Of a DNA stretch of 45,375 nt, positions 7,647 through 15,358 are shown piece by piece; the stretch's first letter is position 1; every line of letters starts with the position of its first letter. Source of the DNA: a virus. The stretch is taken from positions 1-45,375 of the IMG/VR virus record IMGVR_UViG_3300021961_008259; one strand, 5' to 3'. Position numbers and translations under genes: made by a program. The notes below the pieces were generated by a model. The model saw only the letters and a list, made by a program, of their open reading frames with translations, made no database searches and was not told the origin of the DNA.

Positions 7647-8959
7647 ACTTAGTTTCTGAGTATGTTGCTGAGAAACAAGAAAACGAGAAGTGGACACCCG
7701 GTCAAGACTGGGTTTCTTATTCTGGACCGGTCTTTGACGATAAGGAATATCTTGCGGCTGTTAGGCAAGTACTTGACGGTTGGATGATCTTTGGAAAGAA
7801 CGCAAGCGAGTTCGAGCAAAAGTTTCCATCAAAGCTTGGAAAATTGTACGGAGCACTCACAAACTCCGGAAGCTCCGCCAACCTTCTTATGGTTGCAGCT
7901 ACAAAGTCCAATAGATTCAAGAAACAACTGAAAGACGGTGATAAAATCATTACACCAGTTGTTTGTTTTCCGACAACCATCAACCCCATCATCCAAAACA
8001 ATTTGGTTCCAGTATTTGTAGATGTTGAGTTGCCCAGTGTTAACTTGGACCTCGACAAAGTTGAGGAAGCCCTTGAGGCAGACCCAAGCATCCGAGGAAT
8101 TATGTTTGCTCATGTTCTTGGAAACCCACCGGACATGGACCGCTTGATGGCGCTTATTGAAAAGTATGATCTTGTCTTTTTAGAAGATGCCTGTGATGCT
8201 CTTGGTTCTTATTACGACGGCAAGAAACTTGGTTCGTTTGGCGATATGTCTACTTGCTCTTTCTTCCCTGCTCACCACATGACGATGGGCGAAGGTGGCT
8301 TTATCGCAACAAACAGTTTGAGGACAAAGACTATTCTTGCTAGTGTTCGTGACTGGGGTCGTGCTTGTTATTGCAACACGCAGAAGCCCGGAAACGTAAC
8401 AAGCGCGACAGCATGCGGAAACAGGTTTAAGAACTGGTTGCCGGGACTTAAGGAAGCCGTGTATGACCATCGCTATGTCTTTGACGAAATTGGATATAAC
8501 CTCAAGCCGCTCGATTTACAGGCTGCAATGGGTCTACAACAGCTTGATAAGCTTGAGATGCTAGATAGTGCTCGTAGAGTTAACTGGGAGAAGATGAAGC
8601 AAATATTCGCCCCTTACGAGCGTTTCTTTCACATTCCAGAAGCAACAGAAAAGTCTGATCCTTGCTGGTTTGCTTTTCTTCTGACTGTGAAAGAGGACGC
8701 CCCGTTCTCCAGAAGTGATATTGTTGAGCACCTAGAAAGCTTCAAGATCCAAACAAGATCTTATTTCTCTGGAAACATTCTTGCTCACCCCGGTTACATA
8801 CACATGGCTGAGGAGTATGGTGACATGAACGTTACATTCCCTAATGCTCAGTTGGTTACAACCAACTCATTCTTCTTGGGGACATATGCTGGTCTGACTG
8901 ACGAGAAGATTCAGTATATTAAAGAAGCAGTTGATGGTTTTTTGGGAGACTTTGAGTGA
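7619..8959 (+). CDS. rfbH: RfbH/E1-type NDP-4-keto-6-deoxyhexose 3-dehydratase (PMP and [2Fe-2S] dependent)
   Basis: A 446-residue member of the DegT/DnrJ/EryC1 fold. The usual PLP-binding lysine is replaced by histidine in SFFPAHHMTMGEGG (H219-H220), the hallmark of E1/RfbH (CDP-6-deoxy-hexulose-3-dehydratase) and of ColD. Length matches RfbH (about 437) rather than ColD (about 390). Four cysteines are placed like the E1 iron-sulfur ligands: C192, C250, C252 and C266, a C-x57-C-x1-C-x13-C pattern. The first two gaps equal those I recall for E1, and the last is longer than the usual seven. The expected reaction removes the C3 hydroxyl of a 4-keto-6-deoxyhexose, giving 3,6-dideoxy sugars. No E3 reductase or CDP-glucose genes are seen in the window. 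Confidence 0.88.
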   Translation: MSEKLEQILNLVSEYVAEKQENEKWTPGQDWVSYSGPVFDDKEYLAAVRQVLDGWMIFGKNASEFEQKFPSKLGKLYGALTNSGSSANLLMVAATKSNRFKKQLKDGDKIITPVVCFPTTINPIIQNNLVPVFVDVELPSVNLDLDKVEEALEADPSIRGIMFAHVLGNPPDMDRLMALIEKYDLVFLEDACDALGSYYDGKKLGSFGDMSTCSFFPAHHMTMGEGGFIATNSLRTKTILASVRDWGRACYCNTQKPGNVTSATACGNRFKNWLPGLKEAVYDHRYVFDEIGYNLKPLDLQAAMGLQQLDKLEMLDSARRVNWEKMKQIFAPYERFFHIPEATEKSDPCWFAFLLTVKEDAPFSRSDIVEHLESFKIQTRSYFSGNILAHPGYIHMAEEYGDMNVTFPNAQLVTTNSFFLGTYAGLTDEKIQYIKEAVDGFLGDFE

Positions 8960-9906
8960 AACTCGTTTATGTGACTGGATGTCTAGGCTTTATAGGATCC
9001 TATGTAACAAGAAAATGCTTGGAGCGCGGCTGGAAAGTTTACGGCATTGATAAGGAAACATATGTCGCCAACAGGTCTTTGTTACAAGAGTTTCTTGCTC
9101 ACGACAACTTTCATTATTTAAATGTTGATATAAAAGACCTAGACCATCTATATGACTGTGACTATGTTATTAACACTGCCGCCGAATCTCATGTTGGAAA
9201 CAGCATTATTGATAGCAAAGAGTTTATCAACAGCAATATTGTTGGCGTACAGAACCTTCTCGATCTAATCAAAAATAAGCCCGTTAATTGTAACCGCCGT
9301 CCAATTTTCTTCCATTTTAGTACCGACGAGGTATATGGAGACATTGTTGAAGGCGAGCACACGGAAACAGATTTACTTCATCCCAGTAACCCTTACTCTG
9401 CCGCTAAAGCCGCGGCAGACATGCTTGTTCTTGCTTGGGCGAGGACTTATGACTTAGAATACGTCATATTGCGACCAACGAATAACTATGGTATTGGACA
9501 GTATCCCGAAAAGCTTATACCTCTGTCTGTTAAAAACCTCATGAGAGACAAAAAGATACGCTTGCACAACGGGGGCACTCCAGTTAGAAATTGGCTCCAT
9601 GCAGATGATACTGCGGAAGCCGTGATGGCTATTATAGACTCCGGAAATGTAAATGAGATCTATAATGTTGCCGGCGGCTTTGAACAAAAGAATATTGAAA
9701 CAGTCCTGAAGGTGATCGACTGCTATTGTGAAGGTGAATATAAGTGGGAAGAATACGTTGACTTCTCATATTCTCGCGAGGGTCAAGACGTTCGCTATGC
9801 GTTAAACGACGAAAAACTGCGTAGCCTTGGTTGGAGCCCTAAAAAGGTTTTCGATAACGAAATAAATGCGATTGTACAATATTACAAAAATAATTTTATA
9901 TGGTAA
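8956..9906 (+). CDS. dTDP-glucose 4,6-dehydratase-like enzyme (RmlB type)
   Basis: A 316-residue extended SDR starting with GTG inside an overlap with the RfbH gene. VYVTGCLGFIGSYV gives the NAD-binding GxxGxxG loop. FSTDEVYGD carries the catalytic Thr-Asp-Glu (123-125) typical of NDP-glucose 4,6-dehydratases, and YSAAK gives Tyr147 and Lys151. RPTNNYGIGQYPEKLIP is also RmlB-like. CDP-glucose dehydratases (RfbG), as I recall them, have TSDK-type sequence instead of TDE, so this looks like the dTDP-type enzyme, although substrate choice is not certain. It is somewhat shorter than usual RmlB (about 350). It should produce a 4-keto-6-deoxy intermediate, the class of substrate the neighbouring 3-dehydratase needs. 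Confidence 0.86.
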   Translation: MKLVYVTGCLGFIGSYVTRKCLERGWKVYGIDKETYVANRSLLQEFLAHDNFHYLNVDIKDLDHLYDCDYVINTAAESHVGNSIIDSKEFINSNIVGVQNLLDLIKNKPVNCNRRPIFFHFSTDEVYGDIVEGEHTETDLLHPSNPYSAAKAAADMLVLAWARTYDLEYVILRPTNNYGIGQYPEKLIPLSVKNLMRDKKIRLHNGGTPVRNWLHADDTAEAVMAIIDSGNVNEIYNVAGGFEQKNIETVLKVIDCYCEGEYKWEEYVDFSYSREGQDVRYALNDEKLRSLGWSPKKVFDNEINAIVQYYKNNFIW

Positions 9907-9921
9907 TTTAAAGGAATACAA

Positions 9922-11667
9922 ATGAAAATTTTACTCTGCTGCACGTCTATCCAAGACGAACATAGAAGTGACGACAACCACGACAGTCACTACCCACTTG
10001 GGCTTGCATATTTGCAATCTTATATTGAGCACCATCGCCCCGGTAAGGATGAGTTTATTAACCTTTACCTGAATAATGTGCCATATGAACAATGTTACGA
10101 TGAAATCAAGAAAAATCTAGCAGAGTTCCAACCAGAAGTTTTCGGTGTATCAATTATGACTCACAGTAGGGTTACAGCGTACAGAATGATCGAATATGTA
10201 CATGAAAACTATCCCGATACCAAGATAGTTGTTGGTGGTATGCACCCGAGTGTTATGTGGAAGCAGATGGTAGAAAAGTATCCATACATCGTCGCAGTCC
10301 GCGGCGAGGGAGAAGTTACCTTCAATGAGCTTATTGAGTTCTATGCCGGCGAAAAAGATATGAATATCGAAGATGTCGCTGGTATCGCATTTCACGATGG
10401 AGAGAAGGTAGTAGCTACAGCAGCTAGACCGCTCGTTGCCAATATTGATGACCTTCCGTTTCCAAAACATGAGCTTTTTGTTAAAGATGGAAAAACAATG
10501 GGCAATCTTTTGACAAGCAGGGGTTGTCCATACAAGTGCAATTTCTGTGTTCTAGATCATACATCTTTGAGAAAGGTGCGCTTCCGCTCAGGAGACAATA
10601 TCGCAGATGAAGTAGAAGAGTTAATAACAAAGTTTCCAAGTATCAATACTATTTGGATCCACGACGATGCGTTCATGATCAATAAAGAAAGAACCCTTGA
10701 GTTTTGCGAAGCAATCATCAGAAGAGGTATCAAGACTCAGTTTGTTGCTAGTGCGAGATTCCGACCCATTGATGAAAATGTTGTGCAGAAAATGGAACAG
10801 GCTGGATTTATTCATGTTCTTTTTGGGCTCGAAAGTGGCGCCGATAATGTTATTAGTGGAATGAGAAAAGGTATAACCAAGGAGCACGTCCGTTACGGCT
10901 CCAGTCTTTTTGCAACAACAAAAATGAAAGCAACTGCCTTTCTTATTGCTGGTCTTCCGGGTGAAACAGACGAGACTATCGATGAAACAATTGACTTCGT
11001 TCAAGAAATTCAAAATATTAATTATCTTTTCTATGATGATATTGGTGTATCGATGATCTACCCCGGTACAGAAATGTACACGATGGCAAAAGCCACAGGA
11101 AAGATTGACGATGACTACTGGCTTACAGATAAAGATGTTCCCTATTATACAGTTGAGAATGGCGGGGTCCATACATATGAAAAGTTATTAGAAATGAAAG
11201 AAAAGATTAGACAGGCGGTATCACTACAGCATATGTTTACGCCAGAAGGTTTCTTGAAACAAAGAAAGGTTATTCCTAGTATGTTGAAGTATGCACAGAT
11301 TCATAATATGACAGCTATTAATAATATTCTATTCGACGCTTTTAACAGATTTGGTCTAGCAAATGAAATGATAAAAGCTGTAATGTCTGGGGATCCGGTT
11401 GATGAAATTGTAAAAAAGGGAGCAATTGCTTTCGAAAAGATGCTTATTAATATTATCATGCATAACAATAATATCAGCACCCCTGATCAGCAAAAACTTT
11501 TTATTAATAAAGTCGTTGCACAAACTAAAATAGATGCTTTGGCATTAAAAGAATACGAAGCACGTCGAAATGCTATTCAATATGATGGTGACAAAGATAA
11601 GGGCGATATTGATTACAAGAAGAATTTTATTGAAAACAAACTCGACATTAATATCATAGGTCAATAA
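9922..11667 (+). CDS. B12-binding domain radical SAM protein
   Basis: A 581-residue protein with a cobalamin-binding-type N-domain (about 1-140; SHYPLGLAYLQSYI, VVGGMHP, VRGEGEVTFNELIEF) followed by a radical SAM domain. The [4Fe-4S] cysteines are C202, C206 and C209 in SRGCPYKCNFCVLD, the CxxxCxxC motif. FGLESGADNVISGMRKG and FLIAGLPGETDET are standard motifs of this class. These enzymes often methylate unactivated carbons or perform other radical chemistry, but the substrate cannot be read from sequence. A clear ribosome site (AAGGAA at 9911-9916) precedes the start, after a 15-base gap. The context suggests sugar or glycan modification; methylation of another target is possible. The C-terminal 180 residues have no motif I recognise. 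Confidence 0.88.
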   Translation: MKILLCCTSIQDEHRSDDNHDSHYPLGLAYLQSYIEHHRPGKDEFINLYLNNVPYEQCYDEIKKNLAEFQPEVFGVSIMTHSRVTAYRMIEYVHENYPDTKIVVGGMHPSVMWKQMVEKYPYIVAVRGEGEVTFNELIEFYAGEKDMNIEDVAGIAFHDGEKVVATAARPLVANIDDLPFPKHELFVKDGKTMGNLLTSRGCPYKCNFCVLDHTSLRKVRFRSGDNIADEVEELITKFPSINTIWIHDDAFMINKERTLEFCEAIIRRGIKTQFVASARFRPIDENVVQKMEQAGFIHVLFGLESGADNVISGMRKGITKEHVRYGSSLFATTKMKATAFLIAGLPGETDETIDETIDFVQEIQNINYLFYDDIGVSMIYPGTEMYTMAKATGKIDDDYWLTDKDVPYYTVENGGVHTYEKLLEMKEKIRQAVSLQHMFTPEGFLKQRKVIPSMLKYAQIHNMTAINNILFDAFNRFGLANEMIKAVMSGDPVDEIVKKGAIAFEKMLINIIMHNNNISTPDQQKLFINKVVAQTKIDALALKEYEARRNAIQYDGDKDKGDIDYKKNFIENKLDINIIGQ

Positions 11668-11668
11668 T

Positions 11669-11815
11669 ATGAAGAAGCAGCAAATGATGATGTCCAAAGA
11701 TGATTATGACCATACAAGATGCAATGAAATTGTAAACGAAATATTTGAGAAGTATAAGGCTTCAAAAAAAAATGAAGAACAACATGAACAAAAACGTTTT
11801 AGTAACCGGAGGTAG
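11669..11815 (+). CDS. Possible small protein of 48 residues
   Basis: An open frame beginning two bases after the radical SAM stop and ending inside the fucose synthase gene. The product is very polar and basic-acidic (MKKQQMMMSKDDYDH at the start, a [11 protein letters not shown] stretch at the end), with one cysteine and no domain I recognise. Only a weak ribosome site (AGG, about 8 bases upstream) is visible. It fills what would otherwise be the only gap of more than 100 bases in the island, which favours a real gene, but such a short charged frame could also be chance. Confidence 0.4.
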   Translation: MKKQQMMMSKDDYDHTRCNEIVNEIFEKYKASKKNEEQHEQKRFSNRR

Positions 11816-12686
11816 CGGTTTTCTTGGACGAAGACTTAAGTTGTCGAAACCAGACTGGACTTATATCTCTTCTAAAGACTGCGACCTAACCAACACCGAA
11901 CAAGTAAAGCAACTATTCGGAGATATAAAGCCAGATGCTGTTTTGCATTTGGCTGCACGTGTTGGTGGTATCAAAGATAACATAGAAAACCAAGCAGACT
12001 TTTATCACATTAACACAATGATGAACACAAATGTTATTCATCAGGCATATAAGGTTGGTATTCCTCGCGTTCTTTCATCTTTGAGCACATGCGCGTTTCC
12101 AGAGGAAGTATCATTCTTTCCATTTTTGGAAGAAGAGTTTTTTAAAGGACCACCAACAATAACAAACTTTTCATATGGAATGACGAAGAGAATGCTTCAC
12201 GTATCGTCTTGCGCTTATCGCGAGCAATATAATATGAACTATTCTACGTTTTGTCCGTCAAACATATATGGACCAGAAGACCACTTCGGAAGTCAAGCAT
12301 CGCACTTTGTAGCAGCACTTATACACAAAATATACAACGCAACTGATGGCGATATCGTAGAAATGTGGGGAACTGGAATGCCCCTACGACAGCAGTTGTA
12401 TGTTGATGACCTATGCAAGATCATTCCTATATTACTTGAAAAGCACAACACTAGCATTCCTTTGATAGTTGCACCAAATGAAAACCTTTCTATCTTGGAA
12501 ATGACCAGAACTTTGGTTGAACAAACAGGCAAAAATGTGAGAACATTATTTAATGGGAATATGGATGGACAGTTCCGTAAAGACGGTTCCAACGGTCGTC
12601 TACTAGAACTCATAGGACCATTCGACTTCACTAGTTTTAGAGATGGAGTACACAAAACATACCAATGGTATTCGGAGAATAAATGA
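11784..12686 (+). CDS. fcl: GDP-L-fucose synthase
   Basis: A 300-residue bifunctional 3,5-epimerase/4-reductase that converts GDP-4-keto-6-deoxymannose to GDP-L-fucose with NADPH. Visible motifs are [13 protein letters not shown] (cofactor loop), [22 protein letters not shown] (Ser101 and Cys103 at the positions of the E. coli active-site Ser and Cys), YGMTK (Tyr131, Lys135), [10 protein letters not shown], and [15 protein letters not shown]. The start at 11784 is chosen because the family begins just before the cofactor loop; ATGs at 11772 and 11745 (the latter a non-ATG start) would add an uncharacteristic basic tail. The gene directly precedes gmd with a four-base overlap, so both steps of the pathway are coupled. 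Confidence 0.93.
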   Translation: MNKNVLVTGGSGFLGRRLKLSKPDWTYISSKDCDLTNTEQVKQLFGDIKPDAVLHLAARVGGIKDNIENQADFYHINTMMNTNVIHQAYKVGIPRVLSSLSTCAFPEEVSFFPFLEEEFFKGPPTITNFSYGMTKRMLHVSSCAYREQYNMNYSTFCPSNIYGPEDHFGSQASHFVAALIHKIYNATDGDIVEMWGTGMPLRQQLYVDDLCKIIPILLEKHNTSIPLIVAPNENLSILEMTRTLVEQTGKNVRTLFNGNMDGQFRKDGSNGRLLELIGPFDFTSFRDGVHKTYQWYSENK

Positions 12687-13672
12687 GCAAACAAAAGAAA
12701 GCATTAGTAACAGGCGCCACGGGTCAAGACGGCTCGTATTTAGTTGATCTGCTACTAGATAAAGGCTACGAGGTTGTAGCAGTCAAAAGAAGAACATCGC
12801 TTATCAGCACAGATAGGATCGATCATGTATTTTCAGACTTACAAAAGATGGACAATTTTAGTTTAGTTTATGGAAACATGATTGATGCTGGAAATATCCA
12901 TCGCCTACTTCTGGACCACAAGCCAGATGAAATCTACAACCTAGCCGCCCAGTCGCACGTCCGAGTTTCATTTGATACGCCAGAGGAAACTGCTGAGATA
13001 GTTGGTATGGGCACTCTTAGACTTTTAGAGGCAGCCAGAAATATTTGTCCTGATGTGAAGATCTATCAAGCATCGTCCTCCGAGATGTTTGGCGACAACC
13101 CAGAGAACCCACAGTCAGAAGCCACACGTTTGATGCCTGCTTCGCCTTACGCTTGCGCTAAGGTGTTTGCCCATAACCTTTGCCGAAACTACCGAGAAAG
13201 TTATGGTATGCACATTTCTAGCGGTATTCTGTTTAACCACGAGTCACCCCGCCGCGGCGAAACATTTGTAACACGAAAGATCACAAAGGCTGCTGCTCGT
13301 ATTCGTCTGGGACAGCAAGATAAATTATATCTTGGTAACCTTGAAGCCAAGCGCGACTGGGGGTTTGCAGGCGACTACGTGGAAGCAATGTGGTTAATGC
13401 TACAACAAGAAAACCCAGATGACTATGTTATTGCAACTGGCGAGACACACACTGTTGAAGAGTTTCTTCACGAAGTGTTTGACTATGCTGGTTTAGACGT
13501 TTCTAAATACGTTGAGATAGACGAGAGGCTGTTTAGACCTCACGAGGTACCTCTTCTGCTAGGAGACCCCACAAAAGCCAAGGAACAGCTTGGATGGGAA
13601 CCAAAAGTCAAGTTCAAAGAACTGGCTAGGATGATGTATGACGAAGACCTCAAAGCCAACGCAAAACACTAA
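12683..13672 (+). CDS. gmd: GDP-mannose 4,6-dehydratase
   Basis: A 329-residue enzyme that converts GDP-D-mannose to GDP-4-keto-6-deoxy-D-mannose, the precursor of GDP-L-fucose and of colitose, rhamnose and perosamine. Motifs are unmistakable: [13 protein letters not shown] (NADP loop), [22 protein letters not shown] (Ser133, Glu134), SPYACAK (Tyr156, Lys160) and [15 protein letters not shown]. Length is near the usual 330-370. GGAG at 12674-12677 supports the start. The partner fcl lies just upstream, and no GDP-mannose synthesis genes are present, so GDP-mannose is expected to come from the host or from genes outside the window. Confidence 0.97.
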   Translation: MSKQKKALVTGATGQDGSYLVDLLLDKGYEVVAVKRRTSLISTDRIDHVFSDLQKMDNFSLVYGNMIDAGNIHRLLLDHKPDEIYNLAAQSHVRVSFDTPEETAEIVGMGTLRLLEAARNICPDVKIYQASSSEMFGDNPENPQSEATRLMPASPYACAKVFAHNLCRNYRESYGMHISSGILFNHESPRRGETFVTRKITKAAARIRLGQQDKLYLGNLEAKRDWGFAGDYVEAMWLMLQQENPDDYVIATGETHTVEEFLHEVFDYAGLDVSKYVEIDERLFRPHEVPLLLGDPTKAKEQLGWEPKVKFKELARMMYDEDLKANAKH

Positions 13673-13892
13673 GTTTTCCAAAGGACAACTTATCAGGTGG
13701 AATGAAAGATATGCTGATGGTATTGCTATCAAGGATGTCGGTGTTGGGGTAATAATTGATATTAAAGAATACTCTTACAATTCACCCGATGGGAGTGTGT
13801 ATGAGTATACAAATTTTGAAGTATACAGAAACGAATTTAATGATATAATAACGTTAAGTGAATACGATATACAATCTTTACAGGAGAAATAA
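13638..13892 (+). CDS. Small protein of unknown function, possible SH3-like fold
   Basis: An 84-residue protein that begins inside the 3' end of gmd (35-base overlap), with AGGA about 6 bases before the ATG. After a short polar head, [27 protein letters not shown] and [11 protein letters not shown] alternate hydrophobic and polar residues as in a small beta barrel. Similar GxL(V/I)RW...GVI arrangements are common in small phage proteins next to structural genes, but I cannot name a function. It is the first of a run of short genes leading into the late sigma factor, so it marks the end of the glycan island. Confidence 0.7.
   Translation: MTKTSKPTQNTKFSKGQLIRWNERYADGIAIKDVGVGVIIDIKEYSYNSPDGSVYEYTNFEVYRNEFNDIITLSEYDIQSLQEK
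13882..13887 (+). promoter_or_regulatory. Shine-Dalgarno site that fixes the start at 13894
   Basis: AGGAGA lies 6 bases before ATG 13894. A longer frame from 13858 would place this site inside the coding region, so 13894 is the preferred start. Confidence 0.6.
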
Positions 13893-13893
13893 G

Positions 13894-14100
13894 ATGCATT
13901 TATCAAATCAAGCCCTTGGTGCTATCATGATGGCGCTCCAAGAGTCACTTTTAAACGAGTTGGACATTGTTCCAATTTTGAGCGGTTTCAAGTTAACTGA
14001 GACAGACGATGGACTAGTTGTAGAAAACCCACCAACTGTTAGAGTCAGTGATAGCTCAGCCATCACCGAAGAAGACCTCGAAAAACTGGCACAACGATAA
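13894..14100 (+). CDS. Small hypothetical protein
   Basis: A 68-residue acidic protein (MHLSNQALGAIMMALQES..., ending ITEEDLEKLAQR). The first 25 residues look like an amphipathic helix and the rest is polar. The start is set by AGGAGA six bases upstream, giving a shorter product than the full open frame. It sits two bases after the preceding gene and its stop overlaps the next ATG by one base. I do not recognise a family. The gene order (small acidic gene, zinc ribbon, membrane protein, sigma factor) suggests a late-transcription or assembly neighbourhood. Confidence 0.65.
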   Translation: MHLSNQALGAIMMALQESLLNELDIVPILSGFKLTETDDGLVVENPPTVRVSDSSAITEEDLEKLAQR

Positions 14101-14360
14101 TGCCAATTTTTAAGTATAATTGTGAAAAGTGTGAAGAAATCACAACCGTCATGCACATGATAGGAGACAATTTGCTTACTTGTCCTCATTGTAATGAGGA
14201 GGGTCACATGACCCGTTTGCTTAATAAGCCTTACATAACCAAGAAAAAAGAAAACCCAAACAATGTTGGGGACTTAACTAAGAAATTTATTGAAGAGAAT
14301 AGAGAAGTCCTCGAACAACAAAAGAAGGAAATAAAAGAACAAACATATGACGAGTCTTGA
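14100..14360 (+). CDS. FmdB-type zinc ribbon protein
   Basis: An 86-residue protein with a single zinc ribbon: MPIFKYNCEKCEE gives C8 and C11, and LLTCPHCNEEG gives C28 and C31, a C-x2-C-x16-C-x2-C arrangement like FmdB-family putative regulators. The head M-P-x-F/Y-x-Y-x-C is typical of that family. The remaining 45 residues are a highly charged helix (KKFIEENREVLEQQKKE). In phages such proteins occur near late genes, but their target is unknown. The ATG overlaps the previous stop by one base (TAATG), so it is probably coupled to it. It might contact DNA or RNA polymerase. Confidence 0.75.
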   Translation: MPIFKYNCEKCEEITTVMHMIGDNLLTCPHCNEEGHMTRLLNKPYITKKKENPNNVGDLTKKFIEENREVLEQQKKEIKEQTYDES

Positions 14361-14691
14361 AATCATATTATCAGCAATACTTTTATTGTCCATCGTTTTA
14401 AATGGGTTTCTTGTTTACTACGTCAGAAACGCTATTGTCCGTCTTTTGTCTATATCCGAAGAGATGTATGACTTCAAGACAATGACGGACAACTTTGCGA
14501 CACATTTAGAACAAGTTTACGAACTTGAAATGTTCTACGGAGATGAGACACTTGGGGGACTTATGGAGCACGCAAGGTCCTTTAATGAACAATTAGAGAC
14601 CTTCGAATATATTTATGGACTAATTGAAGAAGATGCCCCAAACGAAACAGACGACACAGCAGACACCGACACCGAAGAAGAAGCGTCGTAA
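14347..14691 (+). CDS. Small membrane-anchored protein
   Basis: A 114-residue protein with one clear N-terminal membrane segment at about residues 4-27 (LEIILSAILLLSIVLNGFLV, then YYV). A helical middle follows, and the tail is very acidic (EEDAPNETDDTADTDTEEEA). It looks like a single-pass inner-membrane protein with its charged part in the cytoplasm, but topology is not certain. It overlaps both neighbours: the previous zinc ribbon by 14 bases and the next sigma factor gene by 59. No family is recognised. It is not a typical holin, which would be expected to have more membrane segments. Confidence 0.65.
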   Translation: MTSLEIILSAILLLSIVLNGFLVYYVRNAIVRLLSISEEMYDFKTMTDNFATHLEQVYELEMFYGDETLGGLMEHARSFNEQLETFEYIYGLIEEDAPNETDDTADTDTEEEAS

Positions 14692-15358
14692 GAAAAACCA
14701 CTATTTCACACAAGATCATGAAGATGCAATAGTAAGATATTGCCAGACGAGATGTGTGCGCGAAAGAACAGAACTTTATGTAAAATGGATCGAGCCAGCC
14801 TTTGATGAAATGGTTGATAAGATAGTATTCACATACAAGTTCACAAACTTACCAAACATCGATTACCTCAGAGACGAGTGTAAGGTTTGGTTAATGACGA
14901 TCTTAGATAAGTACGACCCAGCAAAAGGCTCAAAGGCGTTCTCTTATTTTTCCGTTATTACAAAGAACTGGTTTATTCACAAAGTTAAAAAGCAACAGCG
15001 CAAAAACAAAACAGAAGTTAACTTTGATAATCTAGCCAAAAACTACGAAGAGCAGTATCTCTCCACAGATGAGTCATATGTTACTGAGCGAGAGGAAGAC
15101 GAGTTCTGGAAACTGTTCTATAAGGAACTAAAATCTTGGGACACATCCCAAATGAAAGAAAATGACTTGAAGGTTTATCAAGCCATTTGCGTTCTGTTTG
15201 ACTCAAAAGAAGATATCCAAATTTTTAACAAAAAAGCTATTTACTTATATCTGAGAGAACTGACTGGTTTGAATACAAAACAAATAGTTAACTCTCTTAA
15301 GAAATTTAAAAAGAAGTATTATTACTTCACGCAAAGTTGGAATAGCGGTGTCTTATGA
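14633..15358 (+). CDS. gp55-like late sigma factor
   Basis: A 241-residue protein that resembles T4 gp55, the sigma-70-family late factor that directs host RNA polymerase to phage late promoters. After a basic head (TPKKKRRKKNHYF), the core has DYLRDECKVWLMTILDKYDP, then SKAFSYFSVITKNWFIHKVKK, which match sigma region 2 and gp55 (the aromatic stretch followed by K-x-K-K). T4 gp55 is about 185 residues, so this has extra N- and C-terminal parts. ATG 14633 is preferred to TTG 14624. It overlaps the membrane protein gene by 59 bases. It probably recognises an AT-rich late motif for the tail genes that follow. Confidence 0.8.
   Translation: MPQTKQTTQQTPTPKKKRRKKNHYFTQDHEDAIVRYCQTRCVRERTELYVKWIEPAFDEMVDKIVFTYKFTNLPNIDYLRDECKVWLMTILDKYDPAKGSKAFSYFSVITKNWFIHKVKKQQRKNKTEVNFDNLAKNYEEQYLSTDESYVTEREEDEFWKLFYKELKSWDTSQMKENDLKVYQAICVLFDSKEDIQIFNKKAIYLYLRELTGLNTKQIVNSLKKFKKKYYYFTQSWNSGVL

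Noticed and set aside
10621-11172. Minus-strand open frame of 183 residues opposite the radical SAM gene
   Set aside because: It lies wholly inside a gene with clear motifs, its product is cysteine-rich and low-complexity, and no other minus-strand gene is supported in the window.
1-13672. DNA-glucosylation role for the glycosyltransferases (as in T4 alpha/beta glucosyltransferases)
   Set aside because: The transferases have glycan-type GT4/GT2/CgeB motifs and sit with deoxysugar enzymes. No base-modification gene is visible, so a surface or virion glycan is the simpler reading.
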